From Ascarosepion bandense (lineage: Eukaryota; Mollusca; Cephalopoda; Sepiida; Sepiidae), in assembly GCA_037127315.1 (NCBI GenBank), contig JBBBDQ010000330.1, forward strand, positions 2,686,001-2,750,000: a DNA stretch of 64,000 bases, written 5' to 3'. The position numbers and the translations under genes are program-made. A model generated the notes under the pieces. The model searched no databases. It saw only the letters and a program-made list of their open reading frames with translations, and was not told where the DNA came from. Positions 24,301 to 39,627 of this stretch are shown here, piece by piece. How positions within the stretch are numbered: the first letter of the stretch is position 1; every line of letters begins with the position of its first letter.

Positions 24301-27300
24301 AAATAGAAATCGATTACACTGTGACTATAGACTCCGGCTGCTTGTCGTTGATGGCTTCGACACAGTAGCTAGTCTTCAAGTCTACTATTACAACGGTGTT
24401 CTCTCTCGCCCACGTTGTGAATTTTGATCTCAAGGAAGTCACGCTGAAATCTTGCTAGCTGTCTCTTTACTAAGTTGAATCAGACCGGACGCGCGCGCAC
24501 ATTTGGGTTAATGTAAACGGAACCAAAAACAAATCAAATGACGTCCGAATAAGTCGCGGAAAAAGTTTTTATATACAAACAAAAAAACAAAAAGAAATAG
24601 AATATAACAATTGCCAATCCCTTATCTCTGTAATGGAGCGGAAGTTTCGTCTAAGAGTAGTGTTTGTCTTCTTAACATTAAATCGAGCTTTTGGTTGGTA
24701 ATGTCTGCAATCGGAGTTTTCAAGTTTGTGACGATTCAAAATGTCTTTGTTTCGCTTCACTCCGAAGCTTTACGGAAATTGCCAATTGAAAGTCTCTGTG
24801 TGTGATAGGTAGCGGTAAGTCGTTCACTTTGTTTTTAACTCTGGTTGGTTCATTGTTTTCGTGATTTTAACTCTTTTCGGTCGGTCTATGACAGGTTTCT
24901 CTGCGGTTAGCACCCAACGTCTTGGCTGCTTATCTGATTGGGTCGGAAACTGACTGGATTCTGCTGGACTCTTTCTTGCTCTTTCTGTTTGTGGCCCCCT
25001 CGGGGCCATGTTTTTATACTTATCCCAAATTCATAATGGAAGGCATGACTGAGGCGGGATGTTTATGCAAATCCAATCTCTAGACAATGAAATCACACCC
25101 GCCTTCGCATTTTTGATTTAACCAATGAAGTAGCAATATTTCTGGTGACATCACTTCATTCCGTTTTCTTACTTTGATTCAACTGATTATATCATTTATT
25201 TTTCAGGTTTTTTAGGTTTTATTTAAATCAGGTTTTTTAGGTTTTTAGGCACTGGAAAGTTTTATGTAAGGCATGCTATACCGTATCTGGTAAGTGTTAG
25301 ACAACCGGCTTGAAGTGTGTCTCGTGTCACAGGTGGTGCACATATTGAGCATTTGAAAAGCACTTGGAAATCGATTATAAAATCTACAACCTTTTGAATA
25401 TCTTGTTCGAATTTTGATTAATAAATATTTTGTTATTCATTATGTAGCATATTTTATTTCGTTTACCTGTGACATGTACTTATTCAGATATTCACATTTT
25501 ATATGATGTCAGTTATTTTGAGGGGCACGCTGTATATCCTCTTTCTTAAAAAGAGAACTATCATCATTGTGGAATGTTTAAAAATGCTTTGATTACTTAC
25601 CTCCTAAGAAACAAAGATTATTTGCAGCCGAAGTACAATAAGTATCTGTTTGAGGCAATAACTCCATGTATTCAGTCGGTGTTGTTCTCATGAGACCTCG
25701 ATTAGAAAAAAGTAAATATAATAAAAAAACCCATTGATAGTATCCTGCTATAGAAGATCGGATATTTAGTAAACTGAAGTATGCCTAAAATTAGAGATAG
25801 CCATTAAATACTGTTAAATACACCGCTTCGTCCGTATAACAACGGTGACGAGACGAGGCATGGTGTTTACAAAGTCCTGAACTTAATGCGTAGATAAGCC
25901 TATACAAAAAGATCCAAGTGATGTACATAAAACATTGATTCTGCCGGATAGGCCTGAAAGCAGTATTGAGGTGTAAAATATGTTTCTGTACATATTAAAT
26001 GGAGTCTAAATTCGGTGAGTGTATGGAGAAATGTGAAATCTAGAAAATCTGCAACCAATTTCATTTCAATAATCCATAATGAGTCGTTGCCTTGCCTTTC
26101 AAGCCAACACTACAGGGGAATATAGCGAGCATAAAGAGATACACATGATCAGCAACAAATTTATCGATATCAAATTTGTCGACAGACTCCGGTTTCATTA
26201 ACGAAATCCACCGGAACACTATTACGAACCTAAAATCAACCTGATGACATGATATCACTATAGCCTCGAGATGTATCCCCTGCCCACGAATTTAACTTCT
26301 CATTCGAATAAGATAGAAATAATAAATGTCTGATCAGACAGACATGGTTCTTGTATTCCACAGCCCAATGTTGATGTTCTTCGATCAGGTGCAACGCAAT
26401 AACCGATGTGTGGTGTCAATAATTGTACCCCTGTTGAGTGGTAACTGCAAAACCAAATGAAATGCAATGTGTAATACAAAGTACGTTGACTGAGGGTGAA
26501 ACATGCTGTGTTCAAGATAGAGAAGAATAAATTAAAGATTAAGGAGAAACAAAAAAGAGAAATCGTATTTCTGAAATACGATATATTTGCGCCGATGCCT
26601 TTTCAGTGGCTTATTAATTGTCGAATCAGCACCTAGCAAGGAGGTGATGCTTCCTGGTAAAACACGAGTTTCTCCTTCCAAAAATTCCTCACTGAGAGTC
26701 TTTGCCGCGGATCATATGTGCCTTCAATACTAGAATAGTGAAATTTCTCTCATTCGCTACACTCACATTTTCACAATGTAGTAGTCCTCAAAATAATACC
26801 CCTACTGCGGACAATACAAGTAAACAATAATGACCATACGCGTTGTGCAATTTATTACTACAAGAAAAAAAATTATCCTGGTGATAAGACGGATGATTTG
26901 AATTTCAGTAAGAAACAGACAATGTGATATTAGTGTATTGATCTGAAGATAGCCGTTGGGACTAACTCTGGGACACAACCGATACGGCTCACTGCAAAAC
27001 CATGCCCGTAGTCATCAAACACAAGTTCGATGTGACAACGTCACAATAGATTAATCGGCACCATATCGCAAGTACAATTTTAATCTCTTCAGGTCTAGTC
27101 AGCAGTTACCCTTCCTATATATAATCGGCAAATAATTCCCCTTTCTATAGCCATAGAACTCAGTCAGTTATGTGCCATACGTGATACACGCTTAGGCGAT
27201 CATGTCTCTTTCGAGACATGACTGACTGGGCAGAAGATTATCCCGCAGTAGGTTGCCATTGCTTTCCGCAGTAGACTGGTTGCCGACCAAGGCTTATAGA

Positions 27301-30300
27301 ACCCTATCTGTCCTGTTATTTAACCCATAACTGGAGGGAAGAGACGGATTAATACCTTTCCCAAGGGTGTTTGCGCGTAAGTGAATGCAATGAATTCGAC
27401 TGAAATTCGAACTCGGCTTCCAGATTTCTCGTTCCGAGTCGATGTCCAATGCACCACGACACATCCTATCCATAGAACTACCTCACCCATTAAGCCTCTA
27501 GCTTAAGTTACCCTTGGACCTTGTATTGTGGGCCCGTATTTGACTAGTTAGAATGTTAAATCTCATGTAAACTCATCGTGGTCGGTTAGTACAGAAACTG
27601 GACTGATAATTACTATGTTACTAATTTCCCGAACATGACTTTAATCCACATCGATAATGTACCGTGAGTTATCCTGAGATACTAAGGCAGGTCAATTTTG
27701 GAACCGTGGTATTTCACTCAATCTGAGGCCACTTCTTGCTGGCTGCATAGGTTGAGTGTTATGAAATGGGAACAGATGAAGTTGCGGATAGCGGTTTCAA
27801 TCTCTAGTCTTTCCAGAAAATTGTGGCTTCACATAATAAATGCAGACACAAAATCTTTTTCCAAATCGTTACCATTTTTTAAGGAAACGAGTTTAAAGAT
27901 TATGTTTGCGTTCAAAATCAATGATTAGTGCATTCTTTAATACATCACACAATAAGTCCCGGGTCTGGCATATAGATTCCGTTACTAATAAAAAAAAATC
28001 CACGTGTTTTTTATGAAGTAATCTTCAAATGACACGTGACAAAAATTTGGCCCCAGTCGGATTATTAGTTTACAAATTATAATTTGTAAACTAATAATTT
28101 TAAGTGAAGCTAGCGTTGCAAATTTCCAAAACAATGGAAAAATCTGAGTTTCGTGTGTTGATAAAATATTGCTTTCTCATAGGAAAAATACTGTTCAAGC
28201 AAAGTAATGGCTTGATAAGAGTTATTTGGACTTTGTTCTGTCGGAAACAGCGGTTAAGAGGTGGTATGCTGACTTTAAACACGGTCGCAGACACAAACGA
28301 TGCTAAACTCTCAGGTCACCCAAAATCGGCAGTTGTCGCGAAAACACCAAAAACATCAACAAACTCGTTTTGACCAATCGAAGATTGATGTTGCATGAGA
28401 TAGCAGAGTAATTGAACATATCAGAAGGCATTGTATTCACCATTTTGCATGAACACTTGTCCTTGAGAAAACTGTGTTCAAAGTGGGTAATGCTTTTGCT
28501 CGCAGTCGATCAAAAATACAACGCTTCGACAATTCAGAGCGTTGTTTGCAATTGTTTCAACGCAACAAGAAGGAGTTTTTGCATAAATATGTGACAATGG
28601 GTGAAACATGGATCCACTACTTCACTCCGGAGGTCAAATATGCAGTCAGCTGAGTGGACAGCAGTAGGTGAAAGCCGTCCAAACATCAGCAGGCAAGGTT
28701 TTGGCCTCTGTATTTTTGGATGCGCATAATATTTCACCAAGACAACGCACCGTGTCACAAGTCAACCGCAAAGATGGCAAAACTACATGAATTGCACTTC
28801 AAATTGCTAACGCATCTACTCTATTCAACAGATCTGAACCCCAGCTACTACTGGGTGTTTGAAGACCTCGAATGAATCCTCCAGGGAAAGAGATTTGGCT
28901 CCAATGAAGAAGTGATATCGGAAACTGAGGCGTATTTTGAGGCGAAAAACAAATCGTTCTATAAAGGCATCGAATTGTTAGAGAAGCGTTGGAATCAGTG
29001 TATTAACCTAGAAGGAGATTATGTTGATGAATTAAGTTGAATTTTGCCTAAAAGTTGTTGTTTTATTAATTAGGCTCGGGATTATTCAGTGATGTGTTAC
29101 AGCACAAACTTATAAAATTTATAATTTAATGAAATTTTACAAATTGTATATGCACAAGCTGCATCACAAGCACATTATTATTAAATCATTGTGCCATCAA
29201 ATAATTCCTTTATTTAAATTATACTAAACAATTTAGCCATGTTATGAGGAAGTGCTGCAGTTATAGCGTTCTTATCAATAAACAATGTAATTCGAAAACA
29301 TTTTGTATTATTTTATGTGCCCAGCAATATTATGGTGTTATATACACTTTCATTTTTTGTTTTGTTTTTATTAATTATTATCTGACTTCATTGATTGCGG
29401 AGCTTTTTTTGTAAACTTCTACCATTTTTTTCTAGTTTTTACTTATTGAATACAGTAAAAAATTGCATATTTTGCTTGTGGTGAATCATAATTAGAATTC
29501 TAGTTTTAATATATTTTCCATTCAATGTGCTTAATACAAAAAATATTAACTTTATTTGGATTCATTCTTGATAAAGTGAAATTTTGAAGTCAGGTTGTAA
29601 GCAAAAACCCGCGGAAATTAAGTATTTCTCTATATTTTTCGAACGATTTTTAAAACTAAATGCTTAAAACTTGGTAAAAGCTAGGAATCTCTTATTTAGT
29701 GTCATTACATATCCCATCAAACCCCAGCTTTTACACTGAGTGAAATGCAGATTTTTAAAAAATCAAAGAAAAATCAATCTGCTCTATTAGACATGGATAG
29801 CAGAAAGGGAACAATCTAATGCCGTAAAATAATTAAAGAGTTAAATTATAAATTCCTCGAGGATTGCCCGGATCAATAGACACATAAAGAATGTCGGAGT
29901 CACAAAGGCCGAAATGTTGTTATAATAAAATGGGTTCATTAATTTTAATGTAAAATATGCAAATAATAACAAGCTTTTGTGGTTCGACATGTAAGTTCGA
30001 ACTTCGTGTGAAATTAATTTAATTTTAAACTCAACCAAATCTTACAGTATTGAAAATACTAGACGTCTATCATCCAAATCCAGGACATTCTTACTCTTGT
30101 TGGAGGAACACTTCCCTGATTGACCATCTTTTTAAGGGGTTTAGCCATACTCACTACGTTTGGCTACTTGTTTTTAATTCAGGGCTGTTCTTCTACTAAA
30201 CCGGTTGCCACCCAAGGCGACATGACCCAATCTGTCTTGCCATTTATCTATAGTTGAAGGCAAGAGAAAATGGATTCATACCTAAGGCTATTTGCATGTA

Positions 30301-31325
30301 AGGCTATTTGCATGTAAGGCCTTGCATGTAAGGCTATTTGCATGATTCTTTCCTAAGGCTATTTGCATGTAAATGAATGCAACAAACTTGACTAGAATTC
30401 GAACTCAGCTCTCTGATTCTATAATTCTAGTCGTTATCCATTGTAAATAATCAAGCAAGTTTCTTCTTTAATAATTTTTTATGGAGGTACAAGCCACTAG
30501 ACAAAATAAATACTGTCTAAAATAAACAGAGCGTTTACCCAAATACGGGCATCCAGTAAAAATAAATCCTAAAGTAATAAAAAAGATGTCGGAATAAACA
30601 TATAAAATGCATTCATTTTTTTAGAAAGTTCTTTGTTTACTTTTACTTTTCGGAAACGAATCTGCAGTTACGCCTTTCAAGAAAATCTGAGCGAGTAAAT
30701 GTGATTCAAGCCAAATAGAATCTATCTTGGTCGTGAATAATTTCTCCTACAAAGGGATACACAGGTTCGAATCCTTCCGGTAAGTGTATTTTCTTCAAGA
30801 AATTTTCTTGCGTGTACAATTTCGATAGAAATATAAAGATTTACTATGTAATTTTTTTTACCCAAGAGGCAAAATTTTTGGTGCCCAGAGTTAACTCAAT
30901 ACTGTTTTCCTGCCTTTCGTTTTTAATTCGTTGGAAGTTCAGTAATTCCTCAAACGTGAAAATACTAGGCAAAAAATGCTGTTTATGACAGTAAAATAAT
31001 ATGTATTAATTTTTTTACCTCCAGTCATTGTCCTAAGTTCTATTTGAGTGTCCAAATCAGAACCGTACAGTTGGGATGCGTCAATGAAACTCGTAGCTCT
31101 ATTCAACTGCTCACGGGGACCTGGTTAAAAACAAAGCAATCAAATTATCTAATAGAAGTAGTGAAACAAAGATATAGAATCCACACGATTTAATCATTCA
31201 TATAGAAATCATTGTACGAAAACACGATAAAACAGAAGACATTTATAATACGATGCGTGTTTGTGTTGGTAGCTGTAAACATAAAGAAAAACCAACAGAA
31301 ATTTAAAAAATAAAGTGATTGCAAA

Positions 31326-31368
<43 letters not shown>

Positions 31369-33311
31369 GACAGAGAGAGTTAGTTTCCTTTTCGTGGTAG
31401 GTCTGCTTCAAGTTTTCCTTTCAAGCGAAAAAATTTTTTTTTACTTATTCCACGAGCGTATCACTAACATTTAATAATATTCTGTAATGTCGACGTAGTT
31501 TTTAAGAATACCGAAAATTTTCTGCCTTTTGCACTTCTATAGGTGGCTAGCAATTTTTACATGTGTGTGTGTGAGAGAGAAAGAGAGAGAGAGGGGGGAC
31601 TCCTGAAGAGTGGATGTAATCTGTGTGAAACTCAGATTATAACCTACATAAATGAGTGGCTTACGGCCATATCACGTTGAATACACCGGTTCTCGCTTGA
31701 TCACCGAAGTTAAGCAACGTTGAGCCTGGTCAGTACTTAGATGGGTGACCGCTTGGGAATACTAGGTGCTGTAAGCGTTTAGTGACGGATGTGCGTTGTG
31801 GTGCAGTGGATATCGGCTCGGTAAAGAGAAATTGGTGAGCCGAGTTCGAATTCCAGTTGAAAACCCTGCATTCACTTAAGCACTAGTACCCTTGAGAAAG
31901 GAATTAATCCGTCCCTTCCCTCCGGTTATGGGTTAAATAACAGGGTAGGACTTGGAGACCCTGCCCTTAAAAACAAATCCCAATACTCGAAAAGAAAAAA
32001 GTATTACTAGACTCAAATCTTCTATAAAAACAACAATTGTTTTTTTCTTTTTGTTGAAAGAAAAAGGTACTACCAGCAATAAATAAATAAAATTTAGTTG
32101 GCAATAAATGACCCGCCGAGGTTGATATGCCATAAAACAAAAACAACTAACCAACATAAGTGAGTATTTGAGCACCTCGACGTGGTGTAAAGGTTAGCAA
32201 ACTTGTTTCGTTAGAATCTATTACAACTGAATAGTGAGTTCTGTTCTCACTGGGTACCCCTTATTTCGTTCTTGTACTACACTTAGTCAGTTGTGCATGG
32301 TGGTCCAGTGGATATCGGCTCGGAACAAGAAATCGGAGAGCCGAGTTCGAATTCCAGTTGAATTCATTGCATTCACTTATGCGCAAATACCCTTGGGAAA
32401 GGTATTAATCCGTCTCTTCCTTCCAGTTATGGTTTAAATAACAGGACAGATTGGGTTCTATAGCATTGGCTGGCAACCAGTCTACCGCAGAAAGCAATGG
32501 CAACCTACTGCGGGATAATCTTCTGCCCAGTCAGTCATGTCTCTTTCGAGACATGATCGCCCAAGCGTGTTTCACGTATGGCACTTAACTGACTGACTAC
32601 ACTTAGAAAATTAATACATAAGCGAATATTTAACTTTACTTGTTATACATTTATATATACAGAATAGCACAGCTACAATAATAAGGAAGCGAGAAACATA
32701 AGTTTTTAAAAGTAATTGAAATAAAATAAAATAATCTCTACATTTATCTGCTGGTAGAATGAGAGTTCTATCCTTTCTACAAAATTTTAACTTCTTAACA
32801 TTAAATTCTCTGTCGTCTCTGATGCTCGTAACCTATGCTGAGTATGAAAATGTCAAAGGAAAAAGCTGATATGATTTTAGTTTCCTTAAGATTAAATTTC
32901 AACTGTCAGTTTGTTTCTCTTTTATATTTTAAACACGTTTCTACAGGATGCTATGCAAACAAATTTTAACCATTCAATTCTGTCGAGGTTAATTAATTTT
33001 AGTATTGAATTTCAGAAAGTTGTGTTATTGAAAATAAACGTATGTTGTTGTAATATCGATAAGACTTTTGGTCTCGTTCTGGTTTAGATGTTTAAGTTGA
33101 ATTGTATTTGTTGCTCAACAATTGATCAGTTACGAGCATTTGTTTCAGAATTAGTTTCAGTTTATATGTTTATACATATATAAATGGTGTTTATTGATTA
33201 TCGGTGAAATCAAATAAGTATACTGTAAATGAAAGGTTTAATTATTATTTTGCGTAGTTCCTTCGCTTTCTTTCCATCTAAGCTTAATAAAACGTAGGAT
33301 CAACTTCTAGA

Positions 33312-33366
<55 letters not shown>

Positions 33367-34587
33367 AGACACGGCATGTTCGCGGAAGTTAAATTTTATA
33401 ATTTTTTTAATTTATCAAGAGCATAATATAAATAGACAAAAATTTTATGACGATGAAAAAAATCAAATTTAAACTAAAAAATTATTAAAATACAGAGAGT
33501 TGAATTAATAGGAGAGTAATTCATAATTATTATTAATAATATATAATGTTTGCGGGGAAAAGAAAGAAAGAATTAAAGAGAGAGAGAGCAAGGGAGTGGG
33601 AAAGAAAAAGACAAACGTATAGAGGAATCAGTATTAATCTTGGTCTAAGTATTTAAAAAAGTATATTTTTATGTCAGCATGTGGCAATTCACTTTTTTTG
33701 TTAAGTAGATTTTGTTGAGTATGTTAGGGTTATTTACATGATTTGAGATAGTAAGTTTTTCTAAAAAACATAAGTTACATCTATCTTCTTTTCCATTATA
33801 AGATTTGGCTTTAGCGACAACATGCCAGGTAATAATTGGGTTGTTGTTGTTTCTTTTTAATTGAGAAACCGGTGCTTTTGCTGAATTTACTATTGTTTAA
33901 AAACAACATATGGTTATTGAAACAATATTTTCATTTACTTGCTTTGGATCAAAAATAAACTTAACATCGTCATCTGAATGTGATACTGTGGAGGTGATTT
34001 GATTCTTTGTCATTATATTTGTGATGGTATGAATATTTAGCATACAATTTGTACAGACTATTGTTCAGGTTCAAGGTTACATCTAAGGAGTTTACAACTT
34101 TAGCATTAGTGGTGGTGGTTATATTTAGATCATGATATTTAAGAAAACTTAAATCTTTTCTAAGTTTATCCGTTTACTGTGGATTAGTTTTACAAAGGAT
34201 GGTTGATTCATCGTCTCTCTAAAGTTTAGTGTTGTGAATTTTAATTTTTTAAAAATTAAAATGTTTTCATCCTCATGTAATTTTTGTCAGTTTATATTAT
34301 GCTCTTGATTAATTAAGAAATAGTACCATAACATTATAAGATTTAACTTCCAAGAACATCGCGTTAACTTGAATTCAAATCTTTTAAACGGTCAGTTTGA
34401 AATATGCATCTGATGGTTGCGTAATGCATGAAGCTCTAAGACGTGTCATCAACGTAGGATAATATGTATATTTACTAATATATAATTGATAGCTCTGTTT
34501 ATACTACATTGAGCACTGTTTTATTATTTTTATACATGTGTTTATTTCCATATGTATATTTATTAATTCACATTATCTATCTCTCTA

Positions 34588-34656
<69 letters not shown>

Positions 34657-35565
34657 TGATCTGGTGGATTTTTGCTATATAACAATTTTATGGGGTTATT
34701 TAATGACGAATATGGTTATACAATTTTATTTTAGCATTCTTGAATCTATAGATCGAGTTTACACTTAAGTCTGTAGGTAGACATAAATCGTCTTTATACT
34801 TAAGTTTATTGTTGGACATAGGGTGAGTTTAGATTTTAGTCGAGAGGTAAACATAGTTGTGTTCATATTTGAGTCTAAAGATAAACGTTGTTTGGTTGAT
34901 ACTTGTTTCCGCAAATATCCAACTAGTAGGTTGTCCAGTTTTGTTTGGCGGGAATTTTACTTCTCTGCACAAAATGCATTCGGAGTATTCCAGATGGTGG
35001 CAAGTCAAAGGTTAGGAATAGGAACATGTGAGTTGAGCTGCAGTTCGAATATCGTCAAGTAGTTCGTTATATGGGATAAAATGCAAAGTAACAGCTCGCG
35101 ACAAGCAAAGTCAAATTGCTACGCAGCACTCTAATTTTTCCTTTATAAAAGTGAATTTAGAAAGTTATGAGTTTTTTTTTCTGCTGTTTGTCTCCTCGCC
35201 TGATATTTTGAAATAGATGTTTTCTCGCTGGTGTAATATATTACCTTGAACGACAAATGTACTAGACAGGTACGTCCAGCCATAGGTTACGTCAACAAAG
35301 GACAAGGATGGTTGATAGGTATATCCGGCCGTAGATGATGTCAACAAATAGAAAAATAAAACTCAAGCGAAAATCGGCTTGAAAAGTGATGGCCGGCTAG
35401 GAAGTAGTTGGCAGATACACCCGGCGATAGATAAAAGTCAACCAAGGACAAGAGTGTTTGACAAATATATCTGGCCGTAGATGACGTAAACAAAGCGACA
35501 AGCCGAAAAAGTTAAATATGTGTGCAGGTGTTTTAAGACTATATAAAGTCGCGATTTTTTGGCTG

Positions 35566-35633
<68 letters not shown>

Positions 35634-36302
35634 GACTGGTTGATGACTCCCGATGGCCCCCTCGTGTTCATGATCTCGCTGCGGCTACCTTCCTGCTCCC
35701 CACAAGCGTCACCGACAAAGATTATGAATATAAAATTGTATTTTATATACGTGTTCCTCGTCTTTTGTTCAGATCCAGCGACAGGATATAACACTGGTAT
35801 GTCACCAGAGTAAGCAGAAAAAAGATTCTGTATGAGAGTAGATTAATAAAGACTTCTCACATAAGTCATATCCTACACAAGCAGTAACAGAAAAGTTCTT
35901 ACTGAAATTGCCACACTTGACCAGGTTTAATTAATCACACGCTTTGTATTTACTTACCTAAAGCACAGGTGATGTGAGGGGTGGAAAGACTTCGACGAAA
36001 ATTCATGCATGTTCGATTATACTGACCAAAGTAATCGTCACTCTGTGGTATGACAATTGGATAGCAAAACTCCCTGAAAAAATCAGTATAGACATAAATA
36101 ATTTAATATATTCGGTTGTATAAACTCTTTCCATGTAAATGCCTACATTTTGCATTCACACACTCTCTCTCCCTTTCTTTGTCTTTGTTTATCTGTCTGT
36201 GTAACTATAACTATGTCTATCTCACTCTGTTTCTCTCTTCTCTTTCTTTTTTTGCCTATATAACTATTTATCCCAGTATGATTCTCTCTTTCTTTTTCTT
36301 TG

Positions 36303-36371
<69 letters not shown>

Positions 36372-37017
36372 TAAATATTAAAACCTATCAAGCCAGAGGG
36401 CTCAATGTAATTAAAAATATTTATTTACAGAACCAATATGTATTTTTTTTACAGATAAAAAGTTCAACATTTATATGTTCGTATGATCATTTCAGTGAAT
36501 TTCGGTAAATTGAATTTCCTTCATTGGTGGTCTTTAATATTATGGAAAATTCAAAATTTGTTTGAGTGTGTGCGCGTGTGGGAGGGTAAAAACCGGAAGT
36601 AAGGTTGCAAAAGAAAAGGAAAAGAAAACGTAGCGAATAGAAAGAGATAGGAAGAAGGAAAGGAAGAGAGGAAAGAAGAAAAAAGAAAGAAGAAAAAGGG
36701 AGGAGGCAAAAGAAAGAAAAAGCAGAGAAAAACAGTATATTAGCTTTTTAGACAGAAAGAAATGCGGGTCAGGAGGGTGGAAAAGAGATTCGCTACTGCC
36801 GACGATCTTTAATATTATGGAACATTTAAAGAAAATCTCAGCGTGTGTGTGGCTAATGAAACCGAAGGAAAGGGAAAAGTGTAGCGAAAAGAAAAGCAAA
36901 GGAAGAGAGGAAGAAAGAAAAAAGAAAGAAGAAAAGGGGAGAAGGAAAGGAAGAAAGAAAAAGAAAAAAGAATGTTAGATTTGCAAACAGGAGGATACAC
37001 TGGCCAGAAGGGTGGGG

Positions 37018-37074
<57 letters not shown>

Positions 37075-39555
37075 CATTAAAAAAGATAAAAATGAAAAAT
37101 AGTGAGCTTTGGTCAGCTTTGTCTAATTTTTTCAGTTTATTTTACCGTTTTAAACTAAAATAGGATGTAACTATTTTTGAGATCAAAATAATTTACGTTA
37201 AAATTTACTTTAGGAATAAAAAGAAAAAGATGTGAAATGAATTATTAATATGAGTAAATAATATATAAGTAAATAATATACCTAAAGAAAAGAAAAACAA
37301 CTATATTAGGAAAAATTAAAATGTAGATGAGGTAAAATAAATTAGAAATAAATTCATGTTGGCATCAGCAATTAAGTATTACTTCTAATACAAATAAATA
37401 TATAACTGGATTAATAATATAAATTAATTTATAATTGTTTTTTGTTTTTAATCATTTCACCCCAAGCAAGGCATTCCACTGCCACTATTGCGCTTGGGGC
37501 TACATAGGGGGAGATAAATAGGAAGAGTGGTTAGATATAGAAAATGTCAGAAGTGGGGGTGATAGATAATTGGGTGGGTGGGAAGAGTGTTTGAAAGAAT
37601 GGAAGTTAGTTTGTTAGGAGGTGTCTGTTGACCTTACATTTAAACTCCTGGAGATTGTAGCCGTCGGGGAAGCAGTAATGTAGAAGAGAATTCCACGGTC
37701 GGGAAGTGCGAGAAAAGAAACTGTTGGAGTAGAAGTTGCGGTTGCATTTTATCGGTTTCACTGTAAAAGGGTGGGATCTAGTTGCTAATCTAGTATCTCG
37801 TGCAAATTCGAACCTGGGGGCACCAGTGATCTAAGTTCATCGGAGCAGAAGCCGTGAAAGTATTTATAGAAGAGACACAGGGAAGCCACGTCGCGCCGGT
37901 GAGAGAGAGTCTGCAGGCGGTCTGCTAAGTCGGTATCGATCACATTACAGACCCTCCGCTGTACCTTGTCTAGAAGCCCAAGGAGAATAGCAGGGGCACC
38001 CGACCAGATATGGCAACAATATTCAATGCACGGGCGGATGATAGATTTATAAATATGCAGGATAGATTCAGACAGAAAAATCCTCCGGGCCCTGCACAGA
38101 GAACCGACTTTCATAGCAGCGGATTTAGCAATGGATTCGATATAGTCATTCCACTTGAGGTCCGCTGAAAGTGTGAGACCAAGGAGGCGTAGTGTTTTAC
38201 TCTCTGGGAGGCAAGCCTGGTCCATGCTAATAGGAGGTAGGTGCGATTGTCTATGATGAGTAATTGATAGTAGCTTCGTTTTAGAAGCATTAAAATTTAC
38301 GAGCCATTTCTTACCCCAGCCCACTACGGATTGGAGGTCCTTTCCAAGCTCGGCTGCAAGGTTAGCTTTGTCGCCCACACCAGATTTTTGATCGAGGCGA
38401 GGATAAACTGTGGTGTCATCGGCGTACATTCCTACTTGGGATCTTTTTTTTTTTTTTAATCATATCAGGGAGATCATTAATGTAGATCAGAAAGAGCGTA
38501 GGACCTAGGATAGTATGGTAGTTCTGGGAAGCATGTCCGTTTAATACCACTTTCAATGTGCGGTTAGATAGGAATGACTGGATTAGTTCAAACAATTGTC
38601 CAGCTATACCATAGATCCGCAGTTTGCATAGAAGGCCAGCATGCCAGACTCTGTCGAACGCTTTAGAGATATCCAAGGAAACGGTTCGGGCTTCACCATT
38701 CCTGTCGAGTGCCTGATATATGTACTCGGTGATGGTCGTTAGCATATCAGCAGTAGACCTGGTGAAGCGGAAACCATATTGCTTGTCCGAGAGGAACCTG
38801 TGTGCTGTGAGATGCTGAACCACCTCGGCGTTGATAATGGCTTCGAACACTTTGCCAAAGATCGGAAGAAGGCTGATAGGTCAGTAATTCGCGGGGTCCG
38901 AGGGTTCCCCAGTGTTTTTAAATATAGGGACTACAGAGGAAGATTTCCAACAAGCAGGAAAGCAGGAAGCAGATAGGCAGAAGTTGTAGAGCTTAGAAAG
39001 TACATATATATAATTTATATCAAGTTATACTGCTGATGAGAGGAAAAAAACATTAAATGAAACAAACAAAAAACACCCTAATGTAATTTAGAATAATTAA
39101 AATTATGAAATAAATTAAATGAAAATAATTAAATTAAATTAATATTATGACATCAAATTGATGCAATCCATGTTTAACTGAAAAAAATTAAAATAACTGC
39201 TGCAATCTATGTTTAGTTGAAAAAATTGAAGACATAAAATATCCTAAGCAAAATAGGAGAAGCTACCATTTGATCTAGCAACGTCTTAGACCGCTCGACC
39301 ACGTATCAAATTGTAGCCCTCCCCTATGTGGATAGCGGCTGAAGGTTCGAATCCTGCCGAATGACACATTTTCGTAATAAAAATTTATCATAAATAATCA
39401 GGCCAATAGATATAATTATATAATAATGTTTAATTAAAAGCAGAATATCTACTTAAATATGAGTATCAATCAAAAATAATCTTCAAACAAATCATTTCAA
39501 ATTGTCGGTTGTTTATAACCAAGTTTCGTTAATCTTCGTTTATTTCAGTAACATG

Positions 39556-39627
<72 letters not shown>

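Noticed and set aside
24824..25009. 61-codon minus frame, Pro/Lys/Arg-rich
   Set aside because: No family resemblance and no splice support; it lies in an intron in the host gene's direction but phases do not fit.
31659..31777. Functional 5S rRNA gene
   Set aside because: Single copy inside an intron and fused to a SINE; working 5S genes are usually in tandem arrays. Kept as 5S-like only.
36540..37077. Minus-strand frames of 60-119 codons
   Set aside because: Antisense of GA-rich and GATA repeats.
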